From contig JAPPAB010000086.1 in the NCBI GenBank assembly GCA_026705765.1, forward strand, positions 60,260 to 124,259: a stretch of 64,000 bases of DNA. The letters run 5' to 3'. Each line of letters starts with the position of its first letter. Position 1 is the first letter of the stretch. This DNA is from Gemmatimonadota bacterium (GTDB taxonomy: Bacteria; Latescibacterota; UBA2968). Of this stretch, positions 18,446-27,608 are shown one piece after another. The notes under the pieces were generated by a model. It was not told the origin of the DNA and did no database searches. It saw only the letters and a list, made by a program, of their open reading frames with translations. Made by a program: the position numbers and the translations under genes.

Positions 18446-19792
18446 TTATGTATAGCGCGAATTGCGATATTTTTCGTGATAAAATTCGGGAAGCAACTGA
18501 TCGACGCGCAAAAGTCCCTCCCGGCTCAGAGTGATACTCTGCGAATCGAAATCCAGCATCTCGTATTCCCTGAGCTTCTGATAGGCATCACCAAATTGCT
18601 GCAAAATATTGACACCAAATTTATCCTGAAAATACGCTGTTTCAATCCGCCCGAGCTTGAGTTGCAAAATCATCTCTCTGATCAGCCGCTCGTCTTTTGT
18701 CGGCACAAAAGATCGATTGATCGGAAGTTGTCCTTTGTCAATGGTTTCGATATAGGGATCCCAGTGCGTCTGGTTTTGAAAATGCATACCTCCCACATGT
18801 GAAAAAGAAGCCACCCCTGTACCGATGAGATCTGCACTGCGCCACAGGGCATCTCGGTAGATGAATTTGTTCAGACGACCTTTTTTCACCAGCGTATAAG
18901 CACTCGATGTTTCATAGCCCGCTCTGGCAAACTCTTCAATCGCGTAATTGTGCCAGGCGCGCTTGGTAGGCCAATCTGCGACCTGCAAACCTCCTCCATC
19001 GCGTATCGATTTTGAATACGTCGTATTAAACGGCAATTCCATCTGATAAATAGTGACGCTATCCGCGTCGAGATCAATGGTGCCCTGCACTGTATCTCGC
19101 CATGTCTCCCACGTCTCCCCGACCATACCGGCGATTAAATCTACATTGACCTGTGCAAATTCCTGGGCTTTGACCCAGGGCATAACCCTGTAAATTTCTT
19201 TGCTGACGTGTGCGCGGCCATTCTCCCGCAAAATATCGTCGTTTAAGTTCTCCAATCCCAGGCTCAAACGCGTGACACCAATCTCTCGAATAGCCTCGAC
19301 TTTGGATTTTGACAGCGTACCCGGCTCGCACTCAAATGCCACCTCTTCCGCATCATCCCACGGCATCACAGCCTTGACCCGGTCAACCAATACCTTCAAG
19401 TGTTTGACGCTAATATAAGACGGTGTACCTCCGCCAAAATAAACAAAGTGCAATTTTCGACCTGCAATACGCGGCAACTTACTATAAGTTTCCACTTCTT
19501 TTGCCAGGGCATCCAAATACGTCTGAATTTCCGCGCTATTGCGATCCGTATAAACCCGAAAATAACAGAACTTGCACCGTTTTCGGCAAAATGGAATATG
19601 CAAGTAAAGGCCCAGAGGTATTTTTCTATCCCCCGAATCGGATGAGTGTAACATCTCTTCAATTCGCGCTGTATTTTCATCGCGCCAGAAAGAGTAAGGC
19701 GGATAATTGGAAACAAACACGCTTCCAACATCTGTATCCTTCCACACTTTGCGGGTTGTCGCTGGCTCTGGAATCTGGATTTGCTCGCTCAT
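18446..19792 (-). CDS. Radical SAM protein, coproporphyrinogen III oxidase-like
   Basis: A 448-aa radical SAM enzyme of the HemN/HemW group. The cluster motif is CRKRCKFC (CxxxCxxC, about residues 68-75), preceded by LYLHIPF. The SAM-binding glycines follow in YFGGGTPSYIS, and ECEPGTL and RLSLGLEN are typical of the family. The C-terminal HemN domain is present. The start at 19792 overlaps the preceding stop in ATGA, so it is translationally coupled. The open frame extends to 19903 but would then overlap the upstream gene. Because HemN relatives include the haem-degrading HutW/ChuW enzymes found beside TonB receptors, porphyrin metabolism is possible but not shown. Confidence 0.85.
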   Translation of the reverse strand: MSEQIQIPEPATTRKVWKDTDVGSVFVSNYPPYSFWRDENTARIEEMLHSSDSGDRKIPLGLYLHIPFCRKRCKFCYFRVYTDRNSAEIQTYLDALAKEVETYSKLPRIAGRKLHFVYFGGGTPSYISVKHLKVLVDRVKAVMPWDDAEEVAFECEPGTLSKSKVEAIREIGVTRLSLGLENLNDDILRENGRAHVSKEIYRVMPWVKAQEFAQVNVDLIAGMVGETWETWRDTVQGTIDLDADSVTIYQMELPFNTTYSKSIRDGGGLQVADWPTKRAWHNYAIEEFARAGYETSSAYTLVKKGRLNKFIYRDALWRSADLIGTGVASFSHVGGMHFQNQTHWDPYIETIDKGQLPINRSFVPTKDERLIREMILQLKLGRIETAYFQDKFGVNILQQFGDAYQKLREYEMLDFDSQSITLSREGLLRVDQLLPEFYHEKYRNSRYT

Positions 19793-20934
19793 TCTTTCGC
19801 CTTTCCAAAACAATATAACGCACCATCTGTTGTGCCAATAATCAGCCGCTCGCGCGCAACACTCGGAGAAGCAATAAATCCCGATCCGGTTACAAACTCC
19901 CAATCGGATTCGCCAGTCTCGAGATTTAATGCCACGATTTTCCCATCCATTGTCCCGGCAAAAACGCGCTCCCCCACCACAACGGGAGACGCTTCAAATC
20001 GAGATCGGGATGTGTAGGTCCACAAAACATCGCCCGTATTGGGATCAAGCGCGTGAATCATCTTGTCACGCCCTGCAACAATAACCCGCTCGCGGGTCAC
20101 GGATGGCGATGCAACATAGGGAAATTGCCGTTGTGGATGTTCGTATCTCCAGACAATCTCTTTTGCATTTAAATCAATGCACAAAACCTGGCTCTCATAA
20201 GTCCCCACATAAACACGCGCCTGATGAACGGCTGCACTGGCCCCCACATAAGCACCGAGTTCAATTTGCGATTGTTCTTTTCCACTGGCAATATCGATAA
20301 CGCGCAAAAGACCATCACATCCTGCGATCAGTGTATGCGCTTGTGTGATAGCCGGCATACCGTGAACATAACCATCCGTTTCTATCTTCCACAACAAAGA
20401 CCCATCGTCTGGCGCAAGGCAGTATAAAAACTGATCATAGGACCCAAACAGAATGCAGCCCCCGGTTGCATTTGCCGACGAGATAATCTCCCCATCCGTT
20501 TGAAACGTCCACAATGCCTTACCGGTTTGTGCATCAACAGCGTGAAAAACGCCATTGCCATCGCCGAAAAACACGGTTTTTTCAAAAACCAATGGCGACG
20601 ATTTGATCTCACCCGTAGCCAAATACGTCCACTTCAGCACACCGCTATCAAAATCAAAAGCGTATAGCTTTTCATCCACCCCGCCCACATATACCGCGTC
20701 TTGCCAAATTGCGGCGGTGGATTCAATCCCTATTTCGATCTGTGCAGTCCACAACACATCCAGTTCAGCGGGCAGACTACTATTTGCAACACCCGTAGAT
20801 TGTGCATCCCCGCGAAATCGACTCCATTCTTCTGCCTGGACGGGAATTAAAAATAAACTCAAAAAAGCAATCACTGATAAACACAGATGAACACAGAGGG
20901 TTACGTTGTCACCTATTTCATCATGTGTGTACAT
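19789..20934 (-). CDS. Secreted PQQ-type beta-propeller protein with repeat-derived leader
   Basis: A propeller protein of about 381 aa. The mature part starts near EEWSRFRGDAQSTG, then has repeats such as DFDSGVLKWTY, DAQTGKALWTF, APDDGSLLWKI, DPNTGDVLWTY and NLETGESDWEF. The start is uncertain. The frame is open to 20979 (TTG). The ATG at 20934 has GAAAAGG upstream and would give a leader whose hydrophobic core (VHLCLSVIAFLSLFLIPVQA) is partly encoded by a 10-bp repeat array. It overlaps the radical SAM start by 4 nt and follows the alcohol dehydrogenase gene in the same direction. Confidence 0.82.
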   Translation of the reverse strand: MYTHDEIGDNVTLCVHLCLSVIAFLSLFLIPVQAEEWSRFRGDAQSTGVANSSLPAELDVLWTAQIEIGIESTAAIWQDAVYVGGVDEKLYAFDFDSGVLKWTYLATGEIKSSPLVFEKTVFFGDGNGVFHAVDAQTGKALWTFQTDGEIISSANATGGCILFGSYDQFLYCLAPDDGSLLWKIETDGYVHGMPAITQAHTLIAGCDGLLRVIDIASGKEQSQIELGAYVGASAAVHQARVYVGTYESQVLCIDLNAKEIVWRYEHPQRQFPYVASPSVTRERVIVAGRDKMIHALDPNTGDVLWTYTSRSRFEASPVVVGERVFAGTMDGKIVALNLETGESDWEFVTGSGFIASPSVARERLIIGTTDGALYCFGKAKE

Positions 20935-20974
20935 AAAAGCCTTTTCATCTGCGCTCATCTGCGCCCATCTGCGG
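20872..20974. repeat. Inverted pair of 10-bp tandem arrays
   Basis: The left arm (20872-20901) is three 10-bp units of the CACAGATGAA type. The right arm (20945-20974) is three units, TCATCTGCGC twice and CCATCTGCGG. The arms are in opposite orientation around a 43-nt spacer. The left arm lies inside the 5' coding part of the propeller gene. The right arm lies just downstream of the alcohol dehydrogenase stop. Confidence 0.85.
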
Positions 20975-20975
20975 A

Positions 20976-22091
20976 TCAATAAACCGATTCGTAAAGGGCG
21001 AGAAAATCATCTTCATCCACGGGTCTCGGATTAAAAGTGCCCGTCCATTGTTCGGTCGCATCTCTTGCCAGCATTGGAAGGCTGTCACGGGCTACACCCA
21101 GGTCGCGCAATCGAGAAGGCAGATTCGCACATTCTTTCAAAAAAACGACCTTCTCGACGAGTTCATCAACATCATCTCCAAGTCCGCGATAGCGCACGCC
21201 TGCGGTTTCTCTATTAAATTGGACGACAGCGGGCAGCATAAGTGCCACAGCGACACCATGTACAATGCCAAAATACGCGGTCAATGGATTGGCACACGCA
21301 TGGGCTGCCCCCAACATGGCATTCTCAATAGCCGCACCGGCAAAATGCGCGCCTAAAAGCATTTTACCTCTCGCCTCGCTATCGGAAGCATCCTTCAGCA
21401 TGCGTTCAAAACTCGACGAAAGCAATTGCCAGGCCTTTTGTGCGAACATCATAGAAATAGCATTGCGGCGGGTACAAACGTAACTCTCAATAGCGTGTGC
21501 GATGGCGTCTATACCCGCTGCTGCTGCGACATCTCTCGGCACACTTTCAACCAGTGACGGATCGAGAATAACACTCTGAAACCGCGCCTTCAGATCGCCA
21601 CAGGCCATCTTGACATGCGTTTTCGCATCGGAAATAAGCGCGTAGGACTGCGCCTCGCTTCCCGTACCCGCAGTCGTTGGAATCCCAATAGAAGGCAACA
21701 GAGGCTCTGTCGCATGTCCCATCCCCTGATAATCTTTTATCTCTCCGCCGTTTGTCAGGATAAAATTGATCCCCTTGGCGCAATCCATCGCACTGCCCCC
21801 GCCCATCCCGACGATCAGATCAATATCTCCATGTGTTTTTGCAAACGCGACACCGGCATCTATATGCGCGTTCGTAGGATTTTCGCCCACACCATCAAAC
21901 ACAAAAAAATCCAGGGAAGCGCGTTGAAGCACCGCAATCGCACGGTCTGCAAGCCCGGCACTTACAATCCCTGGATCGGTCACAAAAAGAATACGGCTAC
22001 CGCCCAATTTTTCTGATAATTTCCCCAATTGCGCAAGTGTGCCCTCCCCAAACACCACGCGCGTAGTGGGATAAAAATCAAATGCTTTCAT
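20976..22091 (-). CDS. Iron-containing (group III) alcohol dehydrogenase
   Basis: A 371-aa NAD(P)-dependent enzyme interconverting an alcohol and an aldehyde or ketone. The nucleotide-binding stretch is VGMGGGSAMDCAKGINF (about residues 94-110). Next come PTTAGTGSE (about 138) and the metal site with GIDAIAHAIE, AAHACANPL and GIVHGVAVALMLP, providing the Asp and His ligands. Length is normal for the family. It is 3 nt downstream of an aldehyde dehydrogenase gene, so the pair probably catalyses consecutive oxidation or reduction steps. Confidence 0.93.
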   Translation of the reverse strand: MKAFDFYPTTRVVFGEGTLAQLGKLSEKLGGSRILFVTDPGIVSAGLADRAIAVLQRASLDFFVFDGVGENPTNAHIDAGVAFAKTHGDIDLIVGMGGGSAMDCAKGINFILTNGGEIKDYQGMGHATEPLLPSIGIPTTAGTGSEAQSYALISDAKTHVKMACGDLKARFQSVILDPSLVESVPRDVAAAAGIDAIAHAIESYVCTRRNAISMMFAQKAWQLLSSSFERMLKDASDSEARGKMLLGAHFAGAAIENAMLGAAHACANPLTAYFGIVHGVAVALMLPAVVQFNRETAGVRYRGLGDDVDELVEKVVFLKECANLPSRLRDLGVARDSLPMLARDATEQWTGTFNPRPVDEDDFLALYESVY

Positions 22092-22094
22092 CTC

Positions 22095-23519
22095 CTAAGC
22101 CTGTTTCGCCCATTGCAGCGCGCGCTGACGGTACAGGTGTTCGAACAAATTGCCCTCGTGTGGTTGATCCCATGAAATCTGAGGCGTGGGAATCGCACCC
22201 ACATTCAATCTTTCTACATGGGACGAATTGAGCAAATTGTCGATAAATGCACTGTCCTCTGTTATTGCTGTCACCACGAGACTCGGTCCAATCTTGTCCA
22301 GAATTTCCGACTGTGGAACTTCGACCACGCTCGCGTATGGGAACAAATATTCGGTATTTGCGAGAGGATGTTCAAAATCATCACACCAGACAACTGTGGG
22401 ATTTAAGAACTTCAAGCCATCGATCTCGACCAGCCGATCACCGCGCAATTTTTCAGTCAGATCTTCAGCCCCCGGAGTTTTCAGATGGATGTCTATAGTC
22501 GTCGAAATTTGATCGGCGAATGTGGGATTGGTAAATGCCGCGATCTGCGCATCTGGATCATCCAGAGGTCTCCCGACAATTTTTGCCAATCGCTCTGCGA
22601 GTGCTTCGGCAATTTCTCGACCATGCGCGGGAACCCACACACCCGATGCATTGATACAGGAGCGACCGCCATTTGCAGCAATCGAAGCAACCGAGATGTC
22701 GAGATAGTCTTCCCAGCGGTCTATCACATCTTCGCCAATAATGACCTTACTCTGTCCAGGCCCGTGGATTTCCACGCGGGGATCGCTCAACCAGGGCGCG
22801 ACCGTCGCCCCGCCCCCAAAGAGCATGGAACGACCGCAGCGAATCAAAATTTCAGTGGCACCGCCGTGATCAGTCGGATAAAACCCAAACGCTTCTGGCG
22901 GACACCCCGCTTCGATAAACGCCTGCGCAATCCGGAAAGGCGTCCATGGCTCTTCCCGTCCGGGTTTGAGAACAAGGGGCACTTTGAGCGGTATAGAGGG
23001 AACCCACAGCGCGTGTACCCCCGGTGAATTACTCGGCAATATGGCCCCAAGGGCATCGGCCTGGCAAATATAGCTGAGAGAGCGACCATCCTGATTGTGC
23101 CAGCCCTCATCGAACACAGCGAGGTCTAACCCGCGCGTGAGACCACCTAAAATAGCTTCGATCTCCGTACACACGAGTTGAATTTTTTCCATATTCGCGC
23201 GGCAAAGAGCTTCGGGCATCCCCGTCGTGCCAGACACCTGTTTGACATAGTCATCGGGCGTCTGGATATGGTCGCCAATGGGCAAATCGGCTTCTGCAAA
23301 CAAGCGTGCGGCTTTGCGGGTTATACCCACGAGTTCGGATACACTCAGCCTGTCGAGCACCCGTTTGTTCGCCGCCGCCCCATTTAAGTCTTTTGCGACC
23401 AGCCCCCGGTTTGCCTGACTGACCTGAACGAGCGGCTCGCCAGTTTGAATATGCGACACCTCCTGAACGCTCAAACTCGTGTACGGTTCCCCCGCGCGTA
23501 AAATGGGTAAGTGAATCAT
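22095..23519 (-). CDS. Aldehyde dehydrogenase superfamily protein (possibly CoA-acylating)
   Basis: A 474-aa member of the aldehyde dehydrogenase superfamily. The NAD-binding core has LPSNSPGVHALWVPSIPLKV and LKPGREEPWTP (about residues 160-190). The catalytic Cys lies in NGGRSCINASG (about 290). Where ordinary members have the general-base Glu in an ELGG motif, this protein has GPGQSKVIIGED. This resembles CoA-acylating aldehyde dehydrogenases, which lack that Glu. With the adjacent iron alcohol dehydrogenase and nearby PaaK-type ligases, an acyl-CoA, aldehyde, alcohol route is a reasonable inference. The N-terminal 100 residues are not typical and may give substrate specificity. Confidence 0.85.
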   Translation of the reverse strand: MIHLPILRAGEPYTSLSVQEVSHIQTGEPLVQVSQANRGLVAKDLNGAAANKRVLDRLSVSELVGITRKAARLFAEADLPIGDHIQTPDDYVKQVSGTTGMPEALCRANMEKIQLVCTEIEAILGGLTRGLDLAVFDEGWHNQDGRSLSYICQADALGAILPSNSPGVHALWVPSIPLKVPLVLKPGREEPWTPFRIAQAFIEAGCPPEAFGFYPTDHGGATEILIRCGRSMLFGGGATVAPWLSDPRVEIHGPGQSKVIIGEDVIDRWEDYLDISVASIAANGGRSCINASGVWVPAHGREIAEALAERLAKIVGRPLDDPDAQIAAFTNPTFADQISTTIDIHLKTPGAEDLTEKLRGDRLVEIDGLKFLNPTVVWCDDFEHPLANTEYLFPYASVVEVPQSEILDKIGPSLVVTAITEDSAFIDNLLNSSHVERLNVGAIPTPQISWDQPHEGNLFEHLYRQRALQWAKQA

Positions 23520-23697
23520 GTATTTCGCCTCTTTAAAAGACTAATGATCGCCTCCCTGCAACATTCAGAGAAGAAATTTATAACCACTAAATCATCCCCA
23601 AGTGGACTTTAACTCGCGGATAGCATAAAAAAATAGCTTTTTGTCCCGGTAAAAGCAAGCGCAATGACACGACAGAAACCGCCAGTCCATTTAACGC

Positions 23698-23727
23698 GAG
23701 TATTTTCACATTGACTCTAAAATACTC
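23698..23727 (-). terminator. Hairpin after the transglutaminase gene
   Basis: A perfect 9-bp stem (GAGTATTTT / AAAATACTC) with a 12-nt loop starts 8 nt past the stop of the leftward gene. It is AT-rich and has no clear U-tract on the minus strand, so it may be a weak terminator or mRNA-end structure. The rest of the 214-nt gap (23520-23734) shows no gene or repeat. Confidence 0.4.
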
Positions 23728-23734
23728 ACGACAT

Positions 23735-25624
23735 TCATCTATTTGTCCCAGCCACAAAAACATAAGGAGCTTGATCGTTTTTCACAATATCCTTCATAAA
23801 AGACACATAGGCCTCGTAATCTGAACGCGGTATTTGTTTTTTATCTAATCTAAATGTTCGGGTATAATGCAATGCACCATCTGAAAAATGACTGGTGGTT
23901 TTGAAAAGGCCGAATGGCGTTGTAATTTCCACCGGATCGGGCGCAGTTTCCAGAACATAACCTTCTGGTATATCAATAGATAGAGTATCAATGTACGTAT
24001 ATGGATAGGAATAGTACATAGAGAATTGTCGTTTTTTCGCTCTGGGCACACTCGCGGGCCTGACGCGATTCAAGATATTGGGATTCACAAATAGTCTCTT
24101 CGCGCTTCGAGCACCAAATTTTTCGGACGTACCGCTAACTCGCACCTCAAGCGGTTGATCGAAGTCCTGGAGCAGATGATCAATCTCATAAGTTGCCAGA
24201 TCCAACACGGGTAAATACCTGCCCAATTTTCTGCCCAAATAGCGCTTGCGGTCTTCGCCCTTGTTATCCCGCAGACTGTGTCTCAATCGCGTTGCGATAT
24301 TACCTGTGCCCGATAGCTGCCCGGAAAAAGTAAGTTTACCCGATGCTGTGAGATGGCCTTTTATGGTGCTAATCTGACGGTTATCGGCACTTGTACTTTC
24401 CGGCGTGCGGACGATTTCTCCGGCGTTCTCCTTAACCACGAGCACATCGCATCCCTCATCTGCGGATGGCAACTCCCCCGCAGCTATGAGGTCGGCCGTG
24501 CATTCCAACCAGAGCGTATCGCGTTGCAAGGGAACAAATGTGATACAGTGATTGAACTGATTGGAAGGAAATTCCCGAATCAACACGCCGCGGTTGCGCG
24601 TGCCAATCAGAGTTGGATACGCCGAGATACCACAAGCTTTGAGCATCGCAACCATGAATGTAGATAGATCCTTGCAGTCGCCATACTTATTCTTAAAAAC
24701 CCATTCTGCCGAATACGGTTGCCACGCCCCAATGCCCAGTTCAATAGCCACATACCGCGTGTGATCCTGGAGATAGCGATAGAGAATCTCCACTTTCTGC
24801 CGGTCACTGCTGGCTTCAGATACCAGTTCTCGTACTTTCTGCACTGCAACTGGCGGCAGGTCATATCGGCCATCTGCCAGCACCCCGTACCATTTTGCCA
24901 CAGCATCCCATGAGGCGAACGATCCTGGAGACTTCCCAATTTTGAAGGCAACAGGCGCAAAAAAGAGCCTCATCTGGATTCTGTCTTCAGGAGGCATAGA
25001 CTGTTCTCTGGCTCTGGGTTTAATATGCGTCAACTGCCACTTGCGTTCAGACGCCTTCACCATTACAGGTGGTTCTATCAACCCAACGGCATGGGTTCGA
25101 TAATCAATTTTGTCATGCCCCACAACAGTATAGGTTGACTGCAGAACGGGAATATCTGCCTGTGGAAACCACGAAGGCCAGAAGAACAGGCTTTCGTATT
25201 CCTGTTCATAGGTATATTCCACTGTATATGGAAACGTGTTGGCCTTCAGTTCAAATGCCTGATATTTGGTATCCTGATACAGGATGTACTCGGGAAAGTA
25301 CGGATTTTTCTGAATGTCTCCTTTGCCCAATTTGCGAATCAACTTGCCCTCTGCATCCAAAATTTTTCCCGAGACATGGGTGCATTTGACGTATCTATTT
25401 TCGCGAACTACTACCTGTCCGTACTTCCTGCCCGCTTCAGTGTTGATTTTAATAATCCGATGTTTGCGATATGTCGCCTTATTTTTTCCTCTTACGACAA
25501 ATTCGTTTTCATCCAACACGATAACCGCATCAACATCCTCCCCAACGCAGTCCGCATCTGCTGGCACATGGGCAACAATCAGCAAGACCACAAGTGCCGA
25601 CCTTATGAAAGACATGGTTCTCAT
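23735..25624 (-). CDS. DUF3857/transglutaminase-like secreted protein
   Basis: A 629-aa exported protein with a signal peptide (ending near residue 25). A DUF3857 beta-rich domain (about 40-200) is followed by a transglutaminase core. The catalytic Cys is in NKYGDCKDLSTFMVAML (about residue 318), the His in FNHCITFV, and the acidic residue in WLECTAD. All three positions are occupied, so it may be an active protease or transglutaminase. The C-terminus is a beta-sandwich region (DUF2569-like tail not seen). It is 14 nt downstream of a paralogue whose catalytic residues are lost. Similar proteins are common in Bacteroidota-related and other environmental phyla; no function is established. Confidence 0.86.
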   Translation of the reverse strand: MRTMSFIRSALVVLLIVAHVPADADCVGEDVDAVIVLDENEFVVRGKNKATYRKHRIIKINTEAGRKYGQVVVRENRYVKCTHVSGKILDAEGKLIRKLGKGDIQKNPYFPEYILYQDTKYQAFELKANTFPYTVEYTYEQEYESLFFWPSWFPQADIPVLQSTYTVVGHDKIDYRTHAVGLIEPPVMVKASERKWQLTHIKPRAREQSMPPEDRIQMRLFFAPVAFKIGKSPGSFASWDAVAKWYGVLADGRYDLPPVAVQKVRELVSEASSDRQKVEILYRYLQDHTRYVAIELGIGAWQPYSAEWVFKNKYGDCKDLSTFMVAMLKACGISAYPTLIGTRNRGVLIREFPSNQFNHCITFVPLQRDTLWLECTADLIAAGELPSADEGCDVLVVKENAGEIVRTPESTSADNRQISTIKGHLTASGKLTFSGQLSGTGNIATRLRHSLRDNKGEDRKRYLGRKLGRYLPVLDLATYEIDHLLQDFDQPLEVRVSGTSEKFGARSAKRLFVNPNILNRVRPASVPRAKKRQFSMYYSYPYTYIDTLSIDIPEGYVLETAPDPVEITTPFGLFKTTSHFSDGALHYTRTFRLDKKQIPRSDYEAYVSFMKDIVKNDQAPYVFVAGTNR

Positions 25625-25638
25625 TTCTCCCCCTTGTC

Positions 25639-27576
25639 TTATTCTTCAGCTTCCAGTGGCCTTCGGCGCAAGACAATCTGTCCTTGATCGGCACTTACAA
25701 TCTTTGCATATGCGTTCCGCAGCCGGGAATATTGCGCCGGTGTGTAATAAACGCGGTTCACAGAAAACGTCCGCTGGAGATGCACGCGATTGCTATCTGC
25801 CTGACAATCAGACTGAAACCTGATCCCGAGGGATGTAACTTTTTGTACTTCGGGTATTTCGACAACCTCGAACCCATCCGGCAGAGTCAGATCTACTATT
25901 TCTTCAGATGCAAAGCCGTAGTTGAACTCGACGGGAAAAAGCCTTTTTTCGTTCTTAAAGGGATTGGACTGACGCTGATGGATCAAACTCGATGGACAAT
26001 AAACCATATCGCCAGCCACCTGAGCGTAATTTTGAACCCGATAGTCGATCTTAACTTCCAAAGGCATATCGACATCTTTGTCCTGGGCGATCTGAAATGT
26101 ATCGATCACCACATCTCCAAAACGGTTTTCCAGAATATCTTTGACGTATTTCCCCGGTTTCTCTTCGTCCAGATCCTTTCGTTCTGAAATCCCGCGATAC
26201 CCTTCAAATTGCAGTGTTGTTTGGCACAGGAGATCGCCGCTTTCGGTCAGCTTTGCCTGAGTATTTGCTCTACTTGTACCCGCATCTTTCGGTATGGGAA
26301 TTTCGACAATTTTGCCTTCTTCCTCCCCAATCAAAAACCCTTTTCCAGACAATAACCTGGGTGGTAGCAGTACAAACGGACACTGACTGTCATTTGTATC
26401 CAAAAAATAAACGTCATCATCTATGGACAGGTGTGCAATCGTGTAGTTGAGTTGCTGCAATTGAGGCCAGTTCTCTTGCAAACGCCCATTGATGCGGGTG
26501 GAGATACGCAACGGACTGGCTTCGAGACCAGCTACTTTCAGCATCGCGATTAACAACAGGTTTTTTTCCAACGAACTGCCCTTTTTTCTTTTGAGCAAAT
26601 CGTTGGGTCTTTTGCGACTTCCACTTGGCGCAGATGTTTCAATCGAGTCTCTCACATAGCCGTAAATAGCCTCAGCCCGGGTGCGGTCATCCTGTATCTC
26701 GGATACCAGAGCAAGTGTTCGTCTTTCCAGGGTCCTGGTTTTTTTGATAGAAGGGTTATAACTCTTGTGCAAAATTTCCGCGAGGTCGTCCCATGTTTTA
26801 ATGAATATGACAGGATCGGCCATTGTATCTTTGGGATTTCGATAAGAGACAATCTGAAAAAATAACGTGGCCCAATAATCTTTGAGCGTCGTAATGTAAG
26901 GTTCCCGTTTAAGAGCTGGCAAATTTTCAGCGCGCCATACAAATCTGCCGACAAAAGAGGTACCCATTTGGGGATCGGCAATTTGGAAGGACTCTCTATG
27001 TGGGTCGGGAACGTAGGCATTGCTGGCAAAGGCTCGATAATCGAAACCCTCTGGAATAATCAAGATCAACTCACTCAGCCTGGTAAATACGCCATGCTGG
27101 AACTGCCAGGGGGCGAGAAATGTCAGTCGTCTGCTGGTAATTTCATAGGCGTATTCAATAACAGCTCCCACCTCCACACCGGGTATGGCGAATACCTTTT
27201 CAGACCCACTTCTGCGCTTTTTTGTAAAAATGTCTTTTTTTGAAAGTGTGACCTTTTTGCCATTTGGCAAAATAGTCTGCGCCCGCAATTCATCTATCTT
27301 GTCATCAGAGCCGAGATAGATGGACACATCGCCGTATTTTAGACCGCGTTCGGTGAGAATTTTAATTCGAGTGTGTCGCTGAATCACAAGCTCGAATCGC
27401 AATGTAATAGCGATAGTGCCTTTATCGAACAAAATAACGGCATCGGCCTCAGAGTCTTCGGGAATGCCGGTCATGCCCAGAGTTTCTTCAGACACCTCAC
27501 CCCACTCCTGCGCCAGGAGAGGTCCTGCGCAAAATAGCAGCCCCAGAATCAGAATTTGTGCGGTTGTAGATCGCAT
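25639..27576 (-). CDS. DUF3857 protein with degenerate transglutaminase domain
   Basis: A 645-aa exported paralogue of the downstream transglutaminase-like protein. It has a signal peptide ending near FCAGPLLAQ, a DUF3857 domain (about residues 35-210), then a transglutaminase-like core. At the catalytic positions it reads KKGSSLEKNLLLIAML where the active protein has GDCKD, and LNYTIAHL where the active protein has FNHCITF. Cys and His are therefore both gone while the Asp (FLDTND) remains. The start at 27576 has AGGAGA upstream. The open frame to 27609 is not needed. A promoter lies at 27609-27639. It is probably a binding or regulatory partner of the active paralogue. Confidence 0.85.
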   Translation of the reverse strand: MRSTTAQILILGLLFCAGPLLAQEWGEVSEETLGMTGIPEDSEADAVILFDKGTIAITLRFELVIQRHTRIKILTERGLKYGDVSIYLGSDDKIDELRAQTILPNGKKVTLSKKDIFTKKRRSGSEKVFAIPGVEVGAVIEYAYEITSRRLTFLAPWQFQHGVFTRLSELILIIPEGFDYRAFASNAYVPDPHRESFQIADPQMGTSFVGRFVWRAENLPALKREPYITTLKDYWATLFFQIVSYRNPKDTMADPVIFIKTWDDLAEILHKSYNPSIKKTRTLERRTLALVSEIQDDRTRAEAIYGYVRDSIETSAPSGSRKRPNDLLKRKKGSSLEKNLLLIAMLKVAGLEASPLRISTRINGRLQENWPQLQQLNYTIAHLSIDDDVYFLDTNDSQCPFVLLPPRLLSGKGFLIGEEEGKIVEIPIPKDAGTSRANTQAKLTESGDLLCQTTLQFEGYRGISERKDLDEEKPGKYVKDILENRFGDVVIDTFQIAQDKDVDMPLEVKIDYRVQNYAQVAGDMVYCPSSLIHQRQSNPFKNEKRLFPVEFNYGFASEEIVDLTLPDGFEVVEIPEVQKVTSLGIRFQSDCQADSNRVHLQRTFSVNRVYYTPAQYSRLRNAYAKIVSADQGQIVLRRRPLEAEE

Positions 27577-27596
27577 ATCGGTATCTCCTATCAATA

Positions 27597-27606
27597 CACA
27601 CGTGTG
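27597..27606. promoter_or_regulatory. Palindrome at the transcription start (operator candidate)
   Basis: A perfect 10-bp palindrome, CACACGTGTG, just downstream of the -10 hexamer of the leftward promoter. Its position would suit a repressor-binding site. No binding protein is identified. Confidence 0.3.
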
Positions 27607-27608
27607 CA

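Noticed and set aside
20872..20974. CRISPR-like array
   Set aside because: Units are only 10 bp and contiguous, with no unique spacers and no cas genes.
22095..23519. AMP-binding P-loop (SGTTGMPEALC) in the aldehyde dehydrogenase
   Set aside because: The match is short. The rest of the protein has the aldehyde dehydrogenase NAD site and catalytic Cys, so it is coincidental.
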